This document shows positions 1 through 6,024 of a stretch of DNA of 7,024 bases, piece after piece. Source of the stretch: an uncultured Oceanospirillaceae bacterium. Its GTDB lineage: Bacteria > Pseudomonadota > Gammaproteobacteria > Pseudomonadales > Oceanobacteraceae. A model generated the notes under the pieces. That model was not told the DNA's origin. It searched no databases and saw nothing but the letters and a program-made list of their open reading frames with translations. Numbering within the stretch: the stretch's first letter is position 1; every line of letters begins with the position of its first letter. The stretch covers positions 1 to 7,024 of the forward strand of contig CALJVD010000202.1 in NCBI GenBank assembly GCA_937974825.1. The letters are read 5' to 3'. The position numbers were made by a program, and so were the translations under genes.

Positions 1-12
1 GCCGCTTTTTTT
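1..12 (+). terminator. Possible 3' half of an intrinsic terminator cut by the window edge
   Basis: The window opens with GCCGC followed directly by seven T residues, which is how the descending arm and U-tract of a rho-independent terminator look. The ascending arm (expected GCGGC) would lie left of base 1 and cannot be seen. If real, it would end a plus-strand gene converging on the lipoprotein gene at 31-795. On the minus strand the same stretch gives only an A-run before GCGGC, so it could also belong to a bidirectional terminator. This is inference from half a structure. Confidence 0.3.
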
Positions 13-30
13 ATGGGTAACTAAAAGAGT

Positions 31-795
31 TTAACGAGCAGGGCGAATAAACTCAGCCAGTGCTTTTTGTGTTCTGCCGTCCACCACAAGGATACTCATA
101 ACTTCTGCGCCAATGCCTTGAATGGTCTTACCGTTGTGTGAGTAACGTTTGATGCAGTTTTGGTTGTTACAAAAGCGTAAACCAACTTGCAAGTACGCGC
201 TGCGTTCAGACGTCAGATCCCATGCTTTTTCAGGGCTTACACGCCAAATAAAGTCAGTAAACAAACCTTTATCCCAACTCCAGTTTGGATTTTTGTTTTC
301 GAGTAGAGTGCGCTCTTTAACATTCGGAATAAGAGTCACTAGCTCGTCATTTGTATCACTTTCAGCTAACAACGTGATTTCTAATCCAGTACGTGAGTTC
401 CATTGCTGAATTAAATCAGAGAATGCCGACGACAGTGACAAGCGACGCATACCGATAATAGTAAAGTTTTGGTGCTTTTCGTCGTAGTTATACTTTTCAG
501 GCTGTAAGTCGATTTTAAAGAAATAAGTGTCGCTTAAATTGATATTAGCCGGTTGGCTAAATAACTGTTTGATCTCATTCTTCTTTAACACAGCTTGGTC
601 TTGTAAGGTTTCGTAAGCTAATTGACGTCTTTCTATAATGCGTTGCTCGCGTTGTGCAGCAGCTTTACGGGCGGCGGCTTCTTCGGCGGCAATGCGTTGT
701 GCTTCTAATGCCTGCATACGCAAGATTTCTTGTTTAGAAGGCCCGCAGCCGGTTAATAATAAAGAAAGAACAATTAAGCCGAGCAATGATTTCAT
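31..795 (-). CDS. Uncharacterised outer-membrane lipoprotein with coiled-coil segment
   Basis: I do not recognise the family of this 254-residue protein. It starts with a lipoprotein signal peptide: MK, a hydrophobic stretch to about residue 14, then the lipobox LLTGC with Cys17 as the predicted lipidation site. The residue after Cys is Gly, not Asp, which by the E. coli +2 rule favours the outer membrane. Residues about 21-78 are rich in Ala, Glu, Arg and Gln with no helix breakers, so a long helix or coiled coil is likely. Residues about 88-254 look like a mixed globular domain rich in aromatics (Trp132, Trp172, Trp174, Trp184, Trp192). Cys209 and Cys214 (C-x4-C) could form a periplasmic disulfide. 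The start at 795 is fixed by the signal peptide; the ribosome-binding site is weak (AGG six bases upstream). It is divergent from the FKBP lipoprotein gene. The gene call is secure, the function unknown. Confidence 0.85.
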   Translation of the reverse strand: MKSLLGLIVLSLLLTGCGPSKQEILRMQALEAQRIAAEEAAARKAAAQREQRIIERRQLAYETLQDQAVLKKNEIKQLFSQPANINLSDTYFFKIDLQPEKYNYDEKHQNFTIIGMRRLSLSSAFSDLIQQWNSRTGLEITLLAESDTNDELVTLIPNVKERTLLENKNPNWSWDKGLFTDFIWRVSPEKAWDLTSERSAYLQVGLRFCNNQNCIKRYSHNGKTIQGIGAEVMSILVVDGRTQKALAEFIRPAR

Positions 796-891
796 GATAA
801 ACCTATTTATATTTGTTATTTGTTTAGTATCTAGGTAGAAAATTAAAAGAGTAGAATTTAAGCATAATTCTATTAATAATTGTCATAGGAA

Positions 892-919
892 TTGTACCTT
901 TGTTGTAGTAGGGTACAAC
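892..919. promoter_or_regulatory. Overlapping inverted repeats upstream of the FKBP gene (possible operator)
   Basis: TTGTACC at 892-898 is the exact inverse complement of GGTACAA at 912-918. A second perfect inverted repeat, GTTGTA at 902-907 and TACAAC at 914-919, shares the right arm. The inner core has the form TTGT-N8-ACAA (903-918). The repeats lie 30-57 bases before the FKBP start codon, so they could be a protein-binding operator or two alternative hairpins in the 5' leader. A candidate -35 box TTGTCA at 880-885 lies immediately upstream, but its -10 partner is poor. The repeats are seen directly; any regulatory role is inferred. Confidence 0.35.
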
Positions 920-938
920 CTCTTAATTCCGTTCTCAT

Positions 939-943
939 AGGGG
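939..943 (+). promoter_or_regulatory. Ribosome-binding site that fixes the FKBP start at 949
   Basis: AGGGG lies five bases before the ATG at 949. It supports that ATG over an in-frame TTG at 892, which would add 19 residues ahead of the lipoprotein signal peptide and place charged and Cys residues there. Confidence 0.75.
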
Positions 944-948
944 ATAGT

Positions 949-1641
949 ATGAAATTGATTAAAGTAGCACCAGCATTGGCACTGAGTGCATTATTATTAA
1001 GTGGATGTAACCAGGGGGAATCCGTGAAGTTAGAAAACCATATCGATCAAGCAAGCTATGGTGTCGGTTTAAATATTGGACGCCAGATTGCTCAAGATGA
1101 TGTTGAAGTAAATGCCGATGCTATTGCTGCTGGTATTCTTGATGCGATTAACAACGAAGAACCACGCTTAACTGAAGACGTAATTGCTGCTGCTTTTGAC
1201 CAATTACGTGAAGAGCAAATGCGTAAACAATCAGCGCTTGATGACGAAGCTGCTAAAGCGAGCGCTGCTTATTTAGAAGAAAACGCTACTAAAGATGGCG
1301 TAACTGTTACTGAATCAGGTTTACAGTATGAAGTGATCACTGCTGCCCCTGAAGGCGCTGCCAAACCAACAGCTCAAAGCATGGTTCGTGTTCACTACCA
1401 CGGTACACTAACAGACGGTTCTGTATTCGACAGCTCTGTTGAGCGTGGTCAGCCTGCAGAATTCCCAGTGAATGGTGTAATTAGCGGTTGGGTTGAAGCT
1501 CTACAACTAATGAGCGTAGGTGATAAGTGGAAGCTAAGCATTCCTGCTGACCTAGCTTACGGCGCACAAAGCCCTAGTCCAAAGATTCCAGCAAACTCTG
1601 CTTTAGTATTTGAAGTAGAATTGCTAGAAATTCTAGACTAA
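949..1641 (+). CDS. FKBP-type peptidyl-prolyl cis-trans isomerase, lipoprotein (Mip/FkpA-like)
   Basis: This 230-residue protein is predicted to catalyse cis-trans isomerisation of prolyl bonds and act as a folding helper in the cell envelope. Residues 1-20 are a lipoprotein signal peptide ending in the lipobox LLSGC (Cys20 lipidated, Asn at +2, favouring the outer membrane). Residues about 30-120 match the helical N-terminal dimerisation domain of Mip/FkpA/FklB proteins (HIDQASYGVGLNIGRQI opening). Residues about 123-229 are the FKBP catalytic domain. Visible active-site residues include Tyr150 (VHYHGTL), Phe160-Asp161 (VFDSS), Val177-Ile178 and Trp181 (GVISGW), Tyr204 (LAYG) and Phe221 (LVFEVELL), corresponding to the FK506 pocket of human FKBP12. 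Start choice rests on the signal peptide and the AGGGG site. It is a single-gene unit with its own terminator, divergent from another lipoprotein gene. Unlike cytoplasmic E. coli FklB or soluble periplasmic FkpA it carries a lipobox. The family call is very secure; assignment to fkpA, mip or fklB is not. Confidence 0.95.
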   Translation: MKLIKVAPALALSALLLSGCNQGESVKLENHIDQASYGVGLNIGRQIAQDDVEVNADAIAAGILDAINNEEPRLTEDVIAAAFDQLREEQMRKQSALDDEAAKASAAYLEENATKDGVTVTESGLQYEVITAAPEGAAKPTAQSMVRVHYHGTLTDGSVFDSSVERGQPAEFPVNGVISGWVEALQLMSVGDKWKLSIPADLAYGAQSPSPKIPANSALVFEVELLEILD

Positions 1642-1645
1642 ACAT

Positions 1646-1673
1646 AAGAGCGACCTTCGGGTCGCTTTTTTTT
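1646..1673 (+). terminator. Intrinsic terminator of the FKBP gene
   Basis: AGCGACC (1649-1655), the stable tetraloop TTCG (1656-1659) and GGTCGCT (1660-1666) form a 7-bp GC-rich stem, extendable by weak A-T and G-T pairs, followed by an uninterrupted T-run to 1673. It begins five bases after the stop codon. The minus-strand side has no comparable T-run, so it is unidirectional. Confidence 0.93.
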
Positions 1674-1707
1674 GCTTTAAATATAGAAAATAGTAGAAAC
1701 GCAAAAG

Positions 1708-1736
1708 AAACAATAGAATGTATCAATTCATTGTTT
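1708..1736 (-). terminator. AT-rich hairpin, possible tRNA-Asn downstream terminator
   Basis: AAACAAT (1708-1714) and ATTGTTT (1730-1736) pair perfectly. Inside them GAAT (1716-1719) pairs with ATTC (1726-1729) across one bulged A at 1715, giving 11 bp around a six-base loop. Read on the minus strand the hairpin is followed by a T-rich run with one C (complement of 1702-1710), about 55 bases beyond the tRNA 3' end. The stem has only two G-C pairs, so as a terminator it would be weak. The structure is seen; the role is inferred. Confidence 0.35.
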
Positions 1737-1769
1737 TAAGTAATGATATGGAAATTTAAATAAGGAAGG

Positions 1770-1788
1770 AAAAAAGAGAATTGTTGAG
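1770..1788 (-). terminator. tRNA-Asn trailer: leader-complementary arm and T6 run
   Basis: Just after the encoded CCA the minus-strand trailer carries CTCAACA (complement of 1782-1788), which can pair with TGTTGAG in the leader (complement of 1870-1876), extending the acceptor side of the precursor. The trailer then has TTCTC and six T residues (complement of 1770-1775), which could serve as the transcript end. A pre-tRNA closed by leader-trailer pairing followed by a U-tract can work both as terminator and as processing substrate, but this is inferred only. Confidence 0.4.
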
Positions 1789-1789
1789 T

Positions 1790-1865
1790 TGGCTCCCCGA
1801 ACTGGACTTGAACCAGTGACCAATAGATTAACAGTCTACTGCTCTACCGACTGAGCTATCAGGGA
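1790..1865 (-). tRNA. tRNA-Asn (anticodon GTT)
   Basis: The minus strand gives a complete 76-base cloverleaf with genome-encoded CCA (complement of 1790-1792). The acceptor stem pairs TCCCTGA with TCGGGGA (one T-G wobble). The D arm is GCTC/GAGC around AGTCGGTA, the anticodon arm is GTAGA/TCTAT around CTGTTAA, and the T arm is ACTGG/CCAGT around TTCAAGT. The anticodon GTT occupies 1830-1832 (complement AAC) and reads asparagine codons AAC and AAU. The sequence closely resembles E. coli tRNA-Asn, including the discriminator G73 and the CTGTTAA loop. It is transcribed away from the zwf operon from its own strong promoter. There is no duplicated 3' end or integrase nearby to suggest use as an integration site. 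Confidence 0.97.
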
Positions 1866-1885
1866 ACTTCTCAACAGCGGGGCGA

Positions 1886-1937
1886 ATATTAAGGATAATC
1901 TTGGGGAAGGTCAATAGCTTTTTTAAAAAATGTTTTA
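1886..1937 (-). promoter_or_regulatory. Strong promoter of tRNA-Asn with UP-like element and GC-rich discriminator
   Basis: On the minus strand TTGACC (complement of 1909-1914) and TAATAT (complement of 1886-1891) are separated by exactly 17 bases, close to the sigma-70 consensus. Upstream of the -35 box an A/T tract containing the palindrome T6A6 (1919-1930) resembles an rRNA/tRNA UP element. Downstream of the -10 box comes the GC-rich stretch TCGCCCCGC, like the discriminator of stringently controlled stable-RNA promoters. Transcription should start near 1879, giving a leader of roughly 14 bases. Boxes are seen; stringent control is inferred from known stable-RNA promoters. Confidence 0.8.
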
Positions 1938-1958
1938 GCATTTGAAATACTAAGATTC

Positions 1959-1967
1959 TGCTATGCT
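1959..1967 (+). promoter_or_regulatory. Candidate extended -10 promoter of the zwf-pgl-edd-eda operon
   Basis: TGCTATGCT has the extended -10 form TGn followed by TATGCT (four of six with TATAAT, keeping the key TA at the start and the final T). No good -35 box lies at 16-18 bases; TTGAAA at 1942-1947 is only 14 bases away. The predicted start near 1974 falls in the 8-bp palindrome AAGTACTT (1973-1980) and would give a leader of about 26 bases before the GTG start. This is the best visible candidate in the gap, not a certain one. Confidence 0.45.
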
Positions 1968-1988
1968 GAAAGAAGTACTTTTGTGTTT

Positions 1989-1994
1989 GAGGAA
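1989..1994 (+). promoter_or_regulatory. Ribosome-binding site supporting the GTG start of zwf
   Basis: GAGGAA lies five bases before GTG at 2000, and no ATG gives a better-spaced start. The encoded N-terminus then reaches the Rossmann glycine motif at residues 12-15, a short lead-in typical of this enzyme. Confidence 0.8.
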
Positions 1995-1999
1995 GCAAG

Positions 2000-3454
2000 G
2001 TGATTAAGCCAGAATTTGAACTGATATTGTTTGGTGGGTTGGGCGATTTAGCCAGTCGTAAACTATTACCCGCTTTATACTTTTTACAAAATGACGGGCG
2101 CTTAGGAGCCGGTCATATACACTTAGTTACTCGTCAAACAATGTCCCAAGCAGAGCTGGTCGATAAAGTAAAAGAAGCCTGTTTGAAATACATACCTGCG
2201 AAGTTTTTTATCGATGACCAATGGCAAGAGTTTGCTCAGCGTCTTAACTATATTTGCTTAGACGCTACAAAGCCTGAGCAGTTTAGTGCACTAAAAGAAT
2301 CCTTACTAAATAAAACCAGTAATAGAGCCTATTACCTAGCGACTGGTTCAAATTTGTATATGCCAATATGTGAAGGGTTAAAGCAAGCAGGGCTTATTGA
2401 GCAAGAAAGTAAGGTGGTGCTAGAAAAACCAATTGGCCACGACTATGACTCGGCTCAACGAATCAATGCTACCGTTAAAGAATACTTCACAGAAAAACAG
2501 ATATATCGAATTGACCATTACCTTGGCAAAGAAACCGTACAAAACTTATTGGTACTGCGTTTTGCTAACTCAATTTTTGAGCATCAATGGAATCAAAAAT
2601 ACATAGATCATATTCAAATTACTATTTCAGAAACCCTTGGGGTTGAAAATCGAGCAGGTTTCTATGATTCCGTCGGCGCCATGCGCGACATGTTACAAAA
2701 TCATTTACTGCAACTGCTGTGCATGACTGCTATGGAACCGCCGGCTAAATTAGAAGCTGACTGTATTCGAGATGAAAAAGTTAAGGTGCTAAAGGCGCTA
2801 AAACCCATTGAAGGTCCCGATATTAGCACCAGTGTTGTTTGCGGACAGTATGCAGCAGGAGTCTCTAAAGGAGAGCCTGTTCCAAAATATAGAGATGAAC
2901 CCGGTGTCGCAGCAAACAGCAGCACTGAAACCTTTGTTGCTGTTAAAGTAGAGATTGAAAACTGGCGCTGGGCCGGTGTTCCGTTTTACCTAAGAACGGG
3001 TAAGCGACTTCCTGAAAAAGCGTGTGAAATAGTCGTCACCTTTAAAGAAATTCCGTACTCGTTCTTTCCATTGCTGCATAAGAATACGTTAGCCAACAAG
3101 CTAACCTTTAGATTGCAGCCCGATGAAGGCATTCGCTTATCACTTTGTGAGAAACGCGTAGGCCCCGGCATGAACGTACAACCAATGAATTTAAGCTTGA
3201 ATCCTATTGACGCTCATCAAACACGAGTGCCAGAAGCGTATGAGCGATTGCTTCATGATGTATTAACCAGCAATCAAACCTTATTTTTAAGAGACGATGA
3301 ATTGCTTGAAGCCTGGCGTTGGATCGATCCAATGCTGTCATTTTGGAAGAACGAAAAGCAAGAACCTGAAACCTATACTTCCGGTAGTTGGGGGCCTGCA
3401 GCCGCGACATTATTGTTAGCGCGAGACGGACGCTTATGGAATGAAAGTACCTAA
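2000..3454 (+). CDS. zwf: Glucose-6-phosphate 1-dehydrogenase
   Basis: This enzyme oxidises glucose-6-phosphate to 6-phosphoglucono-1,5-lactone with NAD(P)+, the entry step to the ED and oxidative pentose-phosphate routes; it is cytoplasmic. The 484 residues match the usual bacterial length. The N-terminal Rossmann domain carries FGGLGDLASRKLLPALY (residues 11-27), with Arg20-Lys21 in the position that commonly contacts the NADP phosphate. The substrate-site signature RIDHYLGKE spans 170-178 (His173, Lys177). The C-terminal domain has RDMLQNHLLQ (229-238) with the catalytic-base His235, IRDEKVKVLK (256-265), FYLRTGKRL (329-337) and RLQPDEG (371-377). The glycine loop reads GGLGDL where many relatives have GASGDL. 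Translation starts at GTG. It is the first gene of the ED operon, 24 bases before pgl, and is preceded by the divergent tRNA-Asn rather than by a regulator gene. Identity is essentially certain; cofactor preference is inferred. Confidence 0.98.
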   Translation: MIKPEFELILFGGLGDLASRKLLPALYFLQNDGRLGAGHIHLVTRQTMSQAELVDKVKEACLKYIPAKFFIDDQWQEFAQRLNYICLDATKPEQFSALKESLLNKTSNRAYYLATGSNLYMPICEGLKQAGLIEQESKVVLEKPIGHDYDSAQRINATVKEYFTEKQIYRIDHYLGKETVQNLLVLRFANSIFEHQWNQKYIDHIQITISETLGVENRAGFYDSVGAMRDMLQNHLLQLLCMTAMEPPAKLEADCIRDEKVKVLKALKPIEGPDISTSVVCGQYAAGVSKGEPVPKYRDEPGVAANSSTETFVAVKVEIENWRWAGVPFYLRTGKRLPEKACEIVVTFKEIPYSFFPLLHKNTLANKLTFRLQPDEGIRLSLCEKRVGPGMNVQPMNLSLNPIDAHQTRVPEAYERLLHDVLTSNQTLFLRDDELLEAWRWIDPMLSFWKNEKQEPETYTSGSWGPAAATLLLARDGRLWNEST

Positions 3455-3467
3455 AAAGAATATCTAA

Positions 3468-3473
3468 GAGAGG
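3468..3473 (+). promoter_or_regulatory. Ribosome-binding site that fixes the pgl start at 3479
   Basis: GAGAGG sits five bases before ATG at 3479. The in-frame GTG at 3473 overlaps the last G of this motif and so cannot use it, which argues for the ATG two codons downstream. Confidence 0.8.
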
Positions 3474-3478
3474 TGCGT

Positions 3479-4183
3479 ATGCAAGATCTAAAATTTACCG
3501 ACGCCAAAACATTAGCAAAACAACTGGCAGAAGAATTGGCCAGTCGCATGCGAAAAACGATAGAAAAAGAGGGCGAAGTTGCTGTGGCTTTTAGTGGCGG
3601 CAGTACGCCGGCTAAATTTCTACAAGAGTTATCTAAGCAGTCTCTCGAATGGAAAAAAGTAACAGTCACATTAGTAGATGAACGTTGGTGTGATGAAACC
3701 GACCCTGCCAGTAATGCACGTTTAATTAAAGACAATTTACTGCAAGACGATGCAAAAAAAGCATGGTTTGTGCCACTTAAAAATAATGCCGCAACGCCTG
3801 TTGATGGCTATATGGAGTGTGAAAACCGTTTGCACGAACAAATTAAAACGTTGCATTACGCGGTACTTGGTATGGGCACTGATGGCCATTGCGCTAGTTG
3901 GTTTCCAAACTCAAAAGCCTTAAATGACCTTCTTTCGGATGATCAGCGTGCACGCTGCCAGCCCGTCATGGATGCGCCTCATTTTGCGCAACGAATGTCG
4001 TTAACATGGTCGTTTCTATCTACCTGTAAACATTTATTTTTACACTTTGAAGGTGAAGAAAAAAATAAAGCATTTGCTAAAGTAGGCTCAATAACGGACA
4101 TAAAAGACATAGAATCGATGCCAGTAAGAAAATTACTGTCGCAAGGCCAAGTAGAGCTCACTGTTTATAGAACACGAAGTTAG
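3479..4183 (+). CDS. pgl: 6-phosphogluconolactonase (DevB type)
   Basis: This cytoplasmic enzyme hydrolyses 6-phosphoglucono-1,5-lactone, the Zwf product, to 6-phosphogluconate. The 234 residues fit the DevB/SOL family (related to glucosamine-6-phosphate isomerase) and not the unrelated beta-propeller YbhE lactonase of E. coli. Visible motifs are the phosphate-binding loop FSGGSTP (38-44), VDERW (66-70) followed by DPASNARL (75-82), and the catalytic loop GMGTDGH (131-137) with His137, then CASWFPN. The last motif has Cys138 where most family members have Thr (GHTAS). PHFAQRMSLT (167-176) is the usual late strand region. The gene lies 24 bases after zwf and 8 bases before edd, inside the operon, so its substrate and product enzymes flank it. 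The start at 3479 gives two residues fewer than the alternative GTG at 3473. Confidence 0.95.
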   Translation: MQDLKFTDAKTLAKQLAEELASRMRKTIEKEGEVAVAFSGGSTPAKFLQELSKQSLEWKKVTVTLVDERWCDETDPASNARLIKDNLLQDDAKKAWFVPLKNNAATPVDGYMECENRLHEQIKTLHYAVLGMGTDGHCASWFPNSKALNDLLSDDQRARCQPVMDAPHFAQRMSLTWSFLSTCKHLFLHFEGEEKNKAFAKVGSITDIKDIESMPVRKLLSQGQVELTVYRTRS

Positions 4184-4186
4184 GAG
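4182..4186 (+). promoter_or_regulatory. Ribosome-binding site of edd overlapping the pgl stop
   Basis: AGGAG begins within the TAG stop codon of pgl (4181-4183) and lies five bases before ATG at 4192. Ribosomes ending pgl would cover this site, which suggests translational coupling of the two genes. Confidence 0.75.
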
Positions 4187-4191
4187 TTTAA

Positions 4192-6024
4192 ATGCACGCA
4201 CAGTTGCTTGCCGTTACAGAGCGTATTATTAATCGCAGCAAAGACAGTCGGGCACGTTACTTAGAGTTTATTGAGAAACAACAGCAAACCAGCCCTACAA
4301 GAGGCAAGCTAAGTTGTGGAAACCAGGCGCATACCTATGCGTCTGCTCCCGCCGATGAAAAACTCATACTGAAACAAAATCATCGTGCGTCAAACATAGG
4401 TATAGTCAGTGCCTACAACGATATGTTGTCAGCGCATGCACCTTATTATCGTTATCCTGAACAGCTAAAAGCCGCCTTAAAAAGAGCCGGGCACGTAGGT
4501 CAAATGGCTGGCGGCGTCCCTGCCATGTGCGATGGCGTGACTCAAGGGCAACTGGGTATGGAATTATCTTTATTCAGTCGTGATGTGATAGCCCTCAGCA
4601 CAGCAGTGGCTTTGTCACATCAGGTATTTGATGGCGCCTTACTCTTGGGTATATGCGATAAAATCGTACCTGGCCTGCTTATGGCTGCACTACGCTTTGG
4701 GCATATTCCAGCGGTCTTTGTTCCTGCCGGACCTATGTCTACAGGTATCAGTAACAGCCAAAAGGCCAATGTCAGACGCTCTTATGCCTCTGGCGAAGTA
4801 GGGCGTGACGCTTTATTAGACAGTGAAATGCAAGCCTACCATGAAGCCGGTACCTGTACGTTTTACGGCACGGCTAACTCCAACCAAATGCTGGTTGAAA
4901 TAATGGGGCTGCAGCTACCTGGTTCATCGTTTGTGCACCCACAAGATCCATTACGGGCAGCTCTTACCGATTATGCCGCTCAACAAGTGTGTGAGATTAC
5001 CGCACAAGCGCCCGGTTATATGCCTATCGGTCAATTAGTTGATGAGCGTACTATGGCCAATGCCATCGTTGGTCTTCTGGCGACGGGTGGCTCAACTAAC
5101 CATAGTATTCACTTGTTAGCCATTGCTCGCATGGCAGGTATCAAACTCGACTGGCAAGATTTTGCCGACTTATCTGACATTGTTCCTCTGTTAGCGCGTG
5201 TTTATCCCAACGGAGAAGAAGATATTAATGCCTTCCATCAAGCCGGCGCTACGCCTTTTATTATTAAAGAATTGTTAGATGCCGGCTTATTACATGAAAA
5301 CGTCAATACTATTTTAGGAAAAGGCTTACGTCAGTTTACCCAGATGCCCGCCTTAAATGATCAAGGCGAGTTAACTTGGCATGCAGCTGCTAATGACAGC
5401 TTAAACCCTAATGTGCTCTCTAAAAGCCAGACGCCTTTTATGAGTGAAGGTGGTTTGAAACTGCTAGAAGGCAACCTAGGACGGGCCATAATGAAAGTTT
5501 CAGCCGTCAGTGATGACGATTGGGTTATAGAAGCACCGGCTCGAGTCTTTAAGCATCAGCAAGATGTACTCGATGCGTACCACGCAGGTACTTTGAATCA
5601 AGATGTTATTGTTGTTGTCGCAGGACAAGGCCCAGCGGCCAATGGTATGCCCGAGCTGCATCAGTTAACGCCAGCACTCTCTAATATTAAAGGCGCGGGC
5701 TTTAAAGTGGCATTGGTCACCGATGGTCGCTTATCTGGCGCGTCTGGCAATATACCTGCCGCCATTCATGTTACCCCAGAAGCAGAGCATGGTGGCGCTA
5801 TTGCTCAAATACAAGATGGTGACCTGATACGATTAGACGCTCATAAAGGCACGCTAGACGTTTTAGCAACAGGATTTGAACAACGACCTAAACAATCGTT
5901 TAAGCATAAGGCATCGGTAGGGATGGGGCGTGAGCTGTTTTCAGGATTTAGAGGCCGAGTCGGGCGCGCAGACGCCGGTGCGTTAAGCGTATTTTGGTCA
6001 GAGGAAGACGTAAATGAAGGATAA
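4192..6024 (+). CDS. edd: Phosphogluconate dehydratase
   Basis: This is the first dedicated ED enzyme: it dehydrates 6-phosphogluconate to 2-keto-3-deoxy-6-phosphogluconate (KDPG) using an oxygen-sensitive Fe-S cluster, in the cytoplasm. The 610 residues match the E. coli protein (about 600) and the IlvD/Edd superfamily. Family signatures are SAYNDMLSAHAPY (73-85), GGVPAMCDGVTQGQ (107-120), CDKIVPG (155-161), GTCTFYGTANSNQ (220-232) and the C-terminal VTDGRLSGASG (509-519). Cys113, Cys155 and Cys222 are the three conserved cysteines expected to hold the cluster. The early SAYNDMLSAH and KxSVGMGRELF (573-583) segments favour Edd over dihydroxy-acid dehydratase IlvD, as does the placement between pgl and eda. 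The ATG is supported by an AGGAG site. The last 11 bases overlap eda. No truncation or missing key residue is seen. Confidence 0.98.
   Translation: MHAQLLAVTERIINRSKDSRARYLEFIEKQQQTSPTRGKLSCGNQAHTYASAPADEKLILKQNHRASNIGIVSAYNDMLSAHAPYYRYPEQLKAALKRAGHVGQMAGGVPAMCDGVTQGQLGMELSLFSRDVIALSTAVALSHQVFDGALLLGICDKIVPGLLMAALRFGHIPAVFVPAGPMSTGISNSQKANVRRSYASGEVGRDALLDSEMQAYHEAGTCTFYGTANSNQMLVEIMGLQLPGSSFVHPQDPLRAALTDYAAQQVCEITAQAPGYMPIGQLVDERTMANAIVGLLATGGSTNHSIHLLAIARMAGIKLDWQDFADLSDIVPLLARVYPNGEEDINAFHQAGATPFIIKELLDAGLLHENVNTILGKGLRQFTQMPALNDQGELTWHAAANDSLNPNVLSKSQTPFMSEGGLKLLEGNLGRAIMKVSAVSDDDWVIEAPARVFKHQQDVLDAYHAGTLNQDVIVVVAGQGPAANGMPELHQLTPALSNIKGAGFKVALVTDGRLSGASGNIPAAIHVTPEAEHGGAIAQIQDGDLIRLDAHKGTLDVLATGFEQRPKQSFKHKASVGMGRELFSGFRGRVGRADAGALSVFWSEEDVNEG
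6001..6007 (+). promoter_or_regulatory. Ribosome-binding site of eda inside the edd coding region
   Basis: GAGGAAG lies six bases before the eda ATG at 6014 and codes for Glu-Glu and the start of Asp near the edd C-terminus. It fixes the eda start within edd and points to coupled translation. Confidence 0.8.

Noticed and set aside
149..409. Plus-strand open frame of 86 codons inside the lipoprotein gene
   Set aside because: It is antisense to a well-supported lipoprotein gene and has no family features or ribosome-binding site.
892..948. Upstream in-frame TTG start for the FKBP gene
   Set aside because: It would put 19 residues before the lipoprotein signal peptide; ATG at 949 has a well-spaced AGGGG site and an N-terminal MK plus lipobox.
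1646..1673. FKBP terminator also ending the tRNA transcript on the minus strand
   Set aside because: The hairpin is symmetrical, but the minus-strand side lacks a T-run after the stem.
1790..1865. tRNA-Asn as an integration (att) site of a genomic island
   Set aside because: No integrase and no repeated tRNA 3' end appear nearby, and both flanks are housekeeping genes.
1942..1967. TTGAAA/TATGCT as a standard -35/-10 promoter for zwf
   Set aside because: The spacer is only 14 bases, too short for sigma-70; the extended -10 alone is the better reading.
3473..3478. GTG start for pgl two codons upstream
   Set aside because: It overlaps the Shine-Dalgarno GAGAGG; ATG at 3479 has correct spacing.
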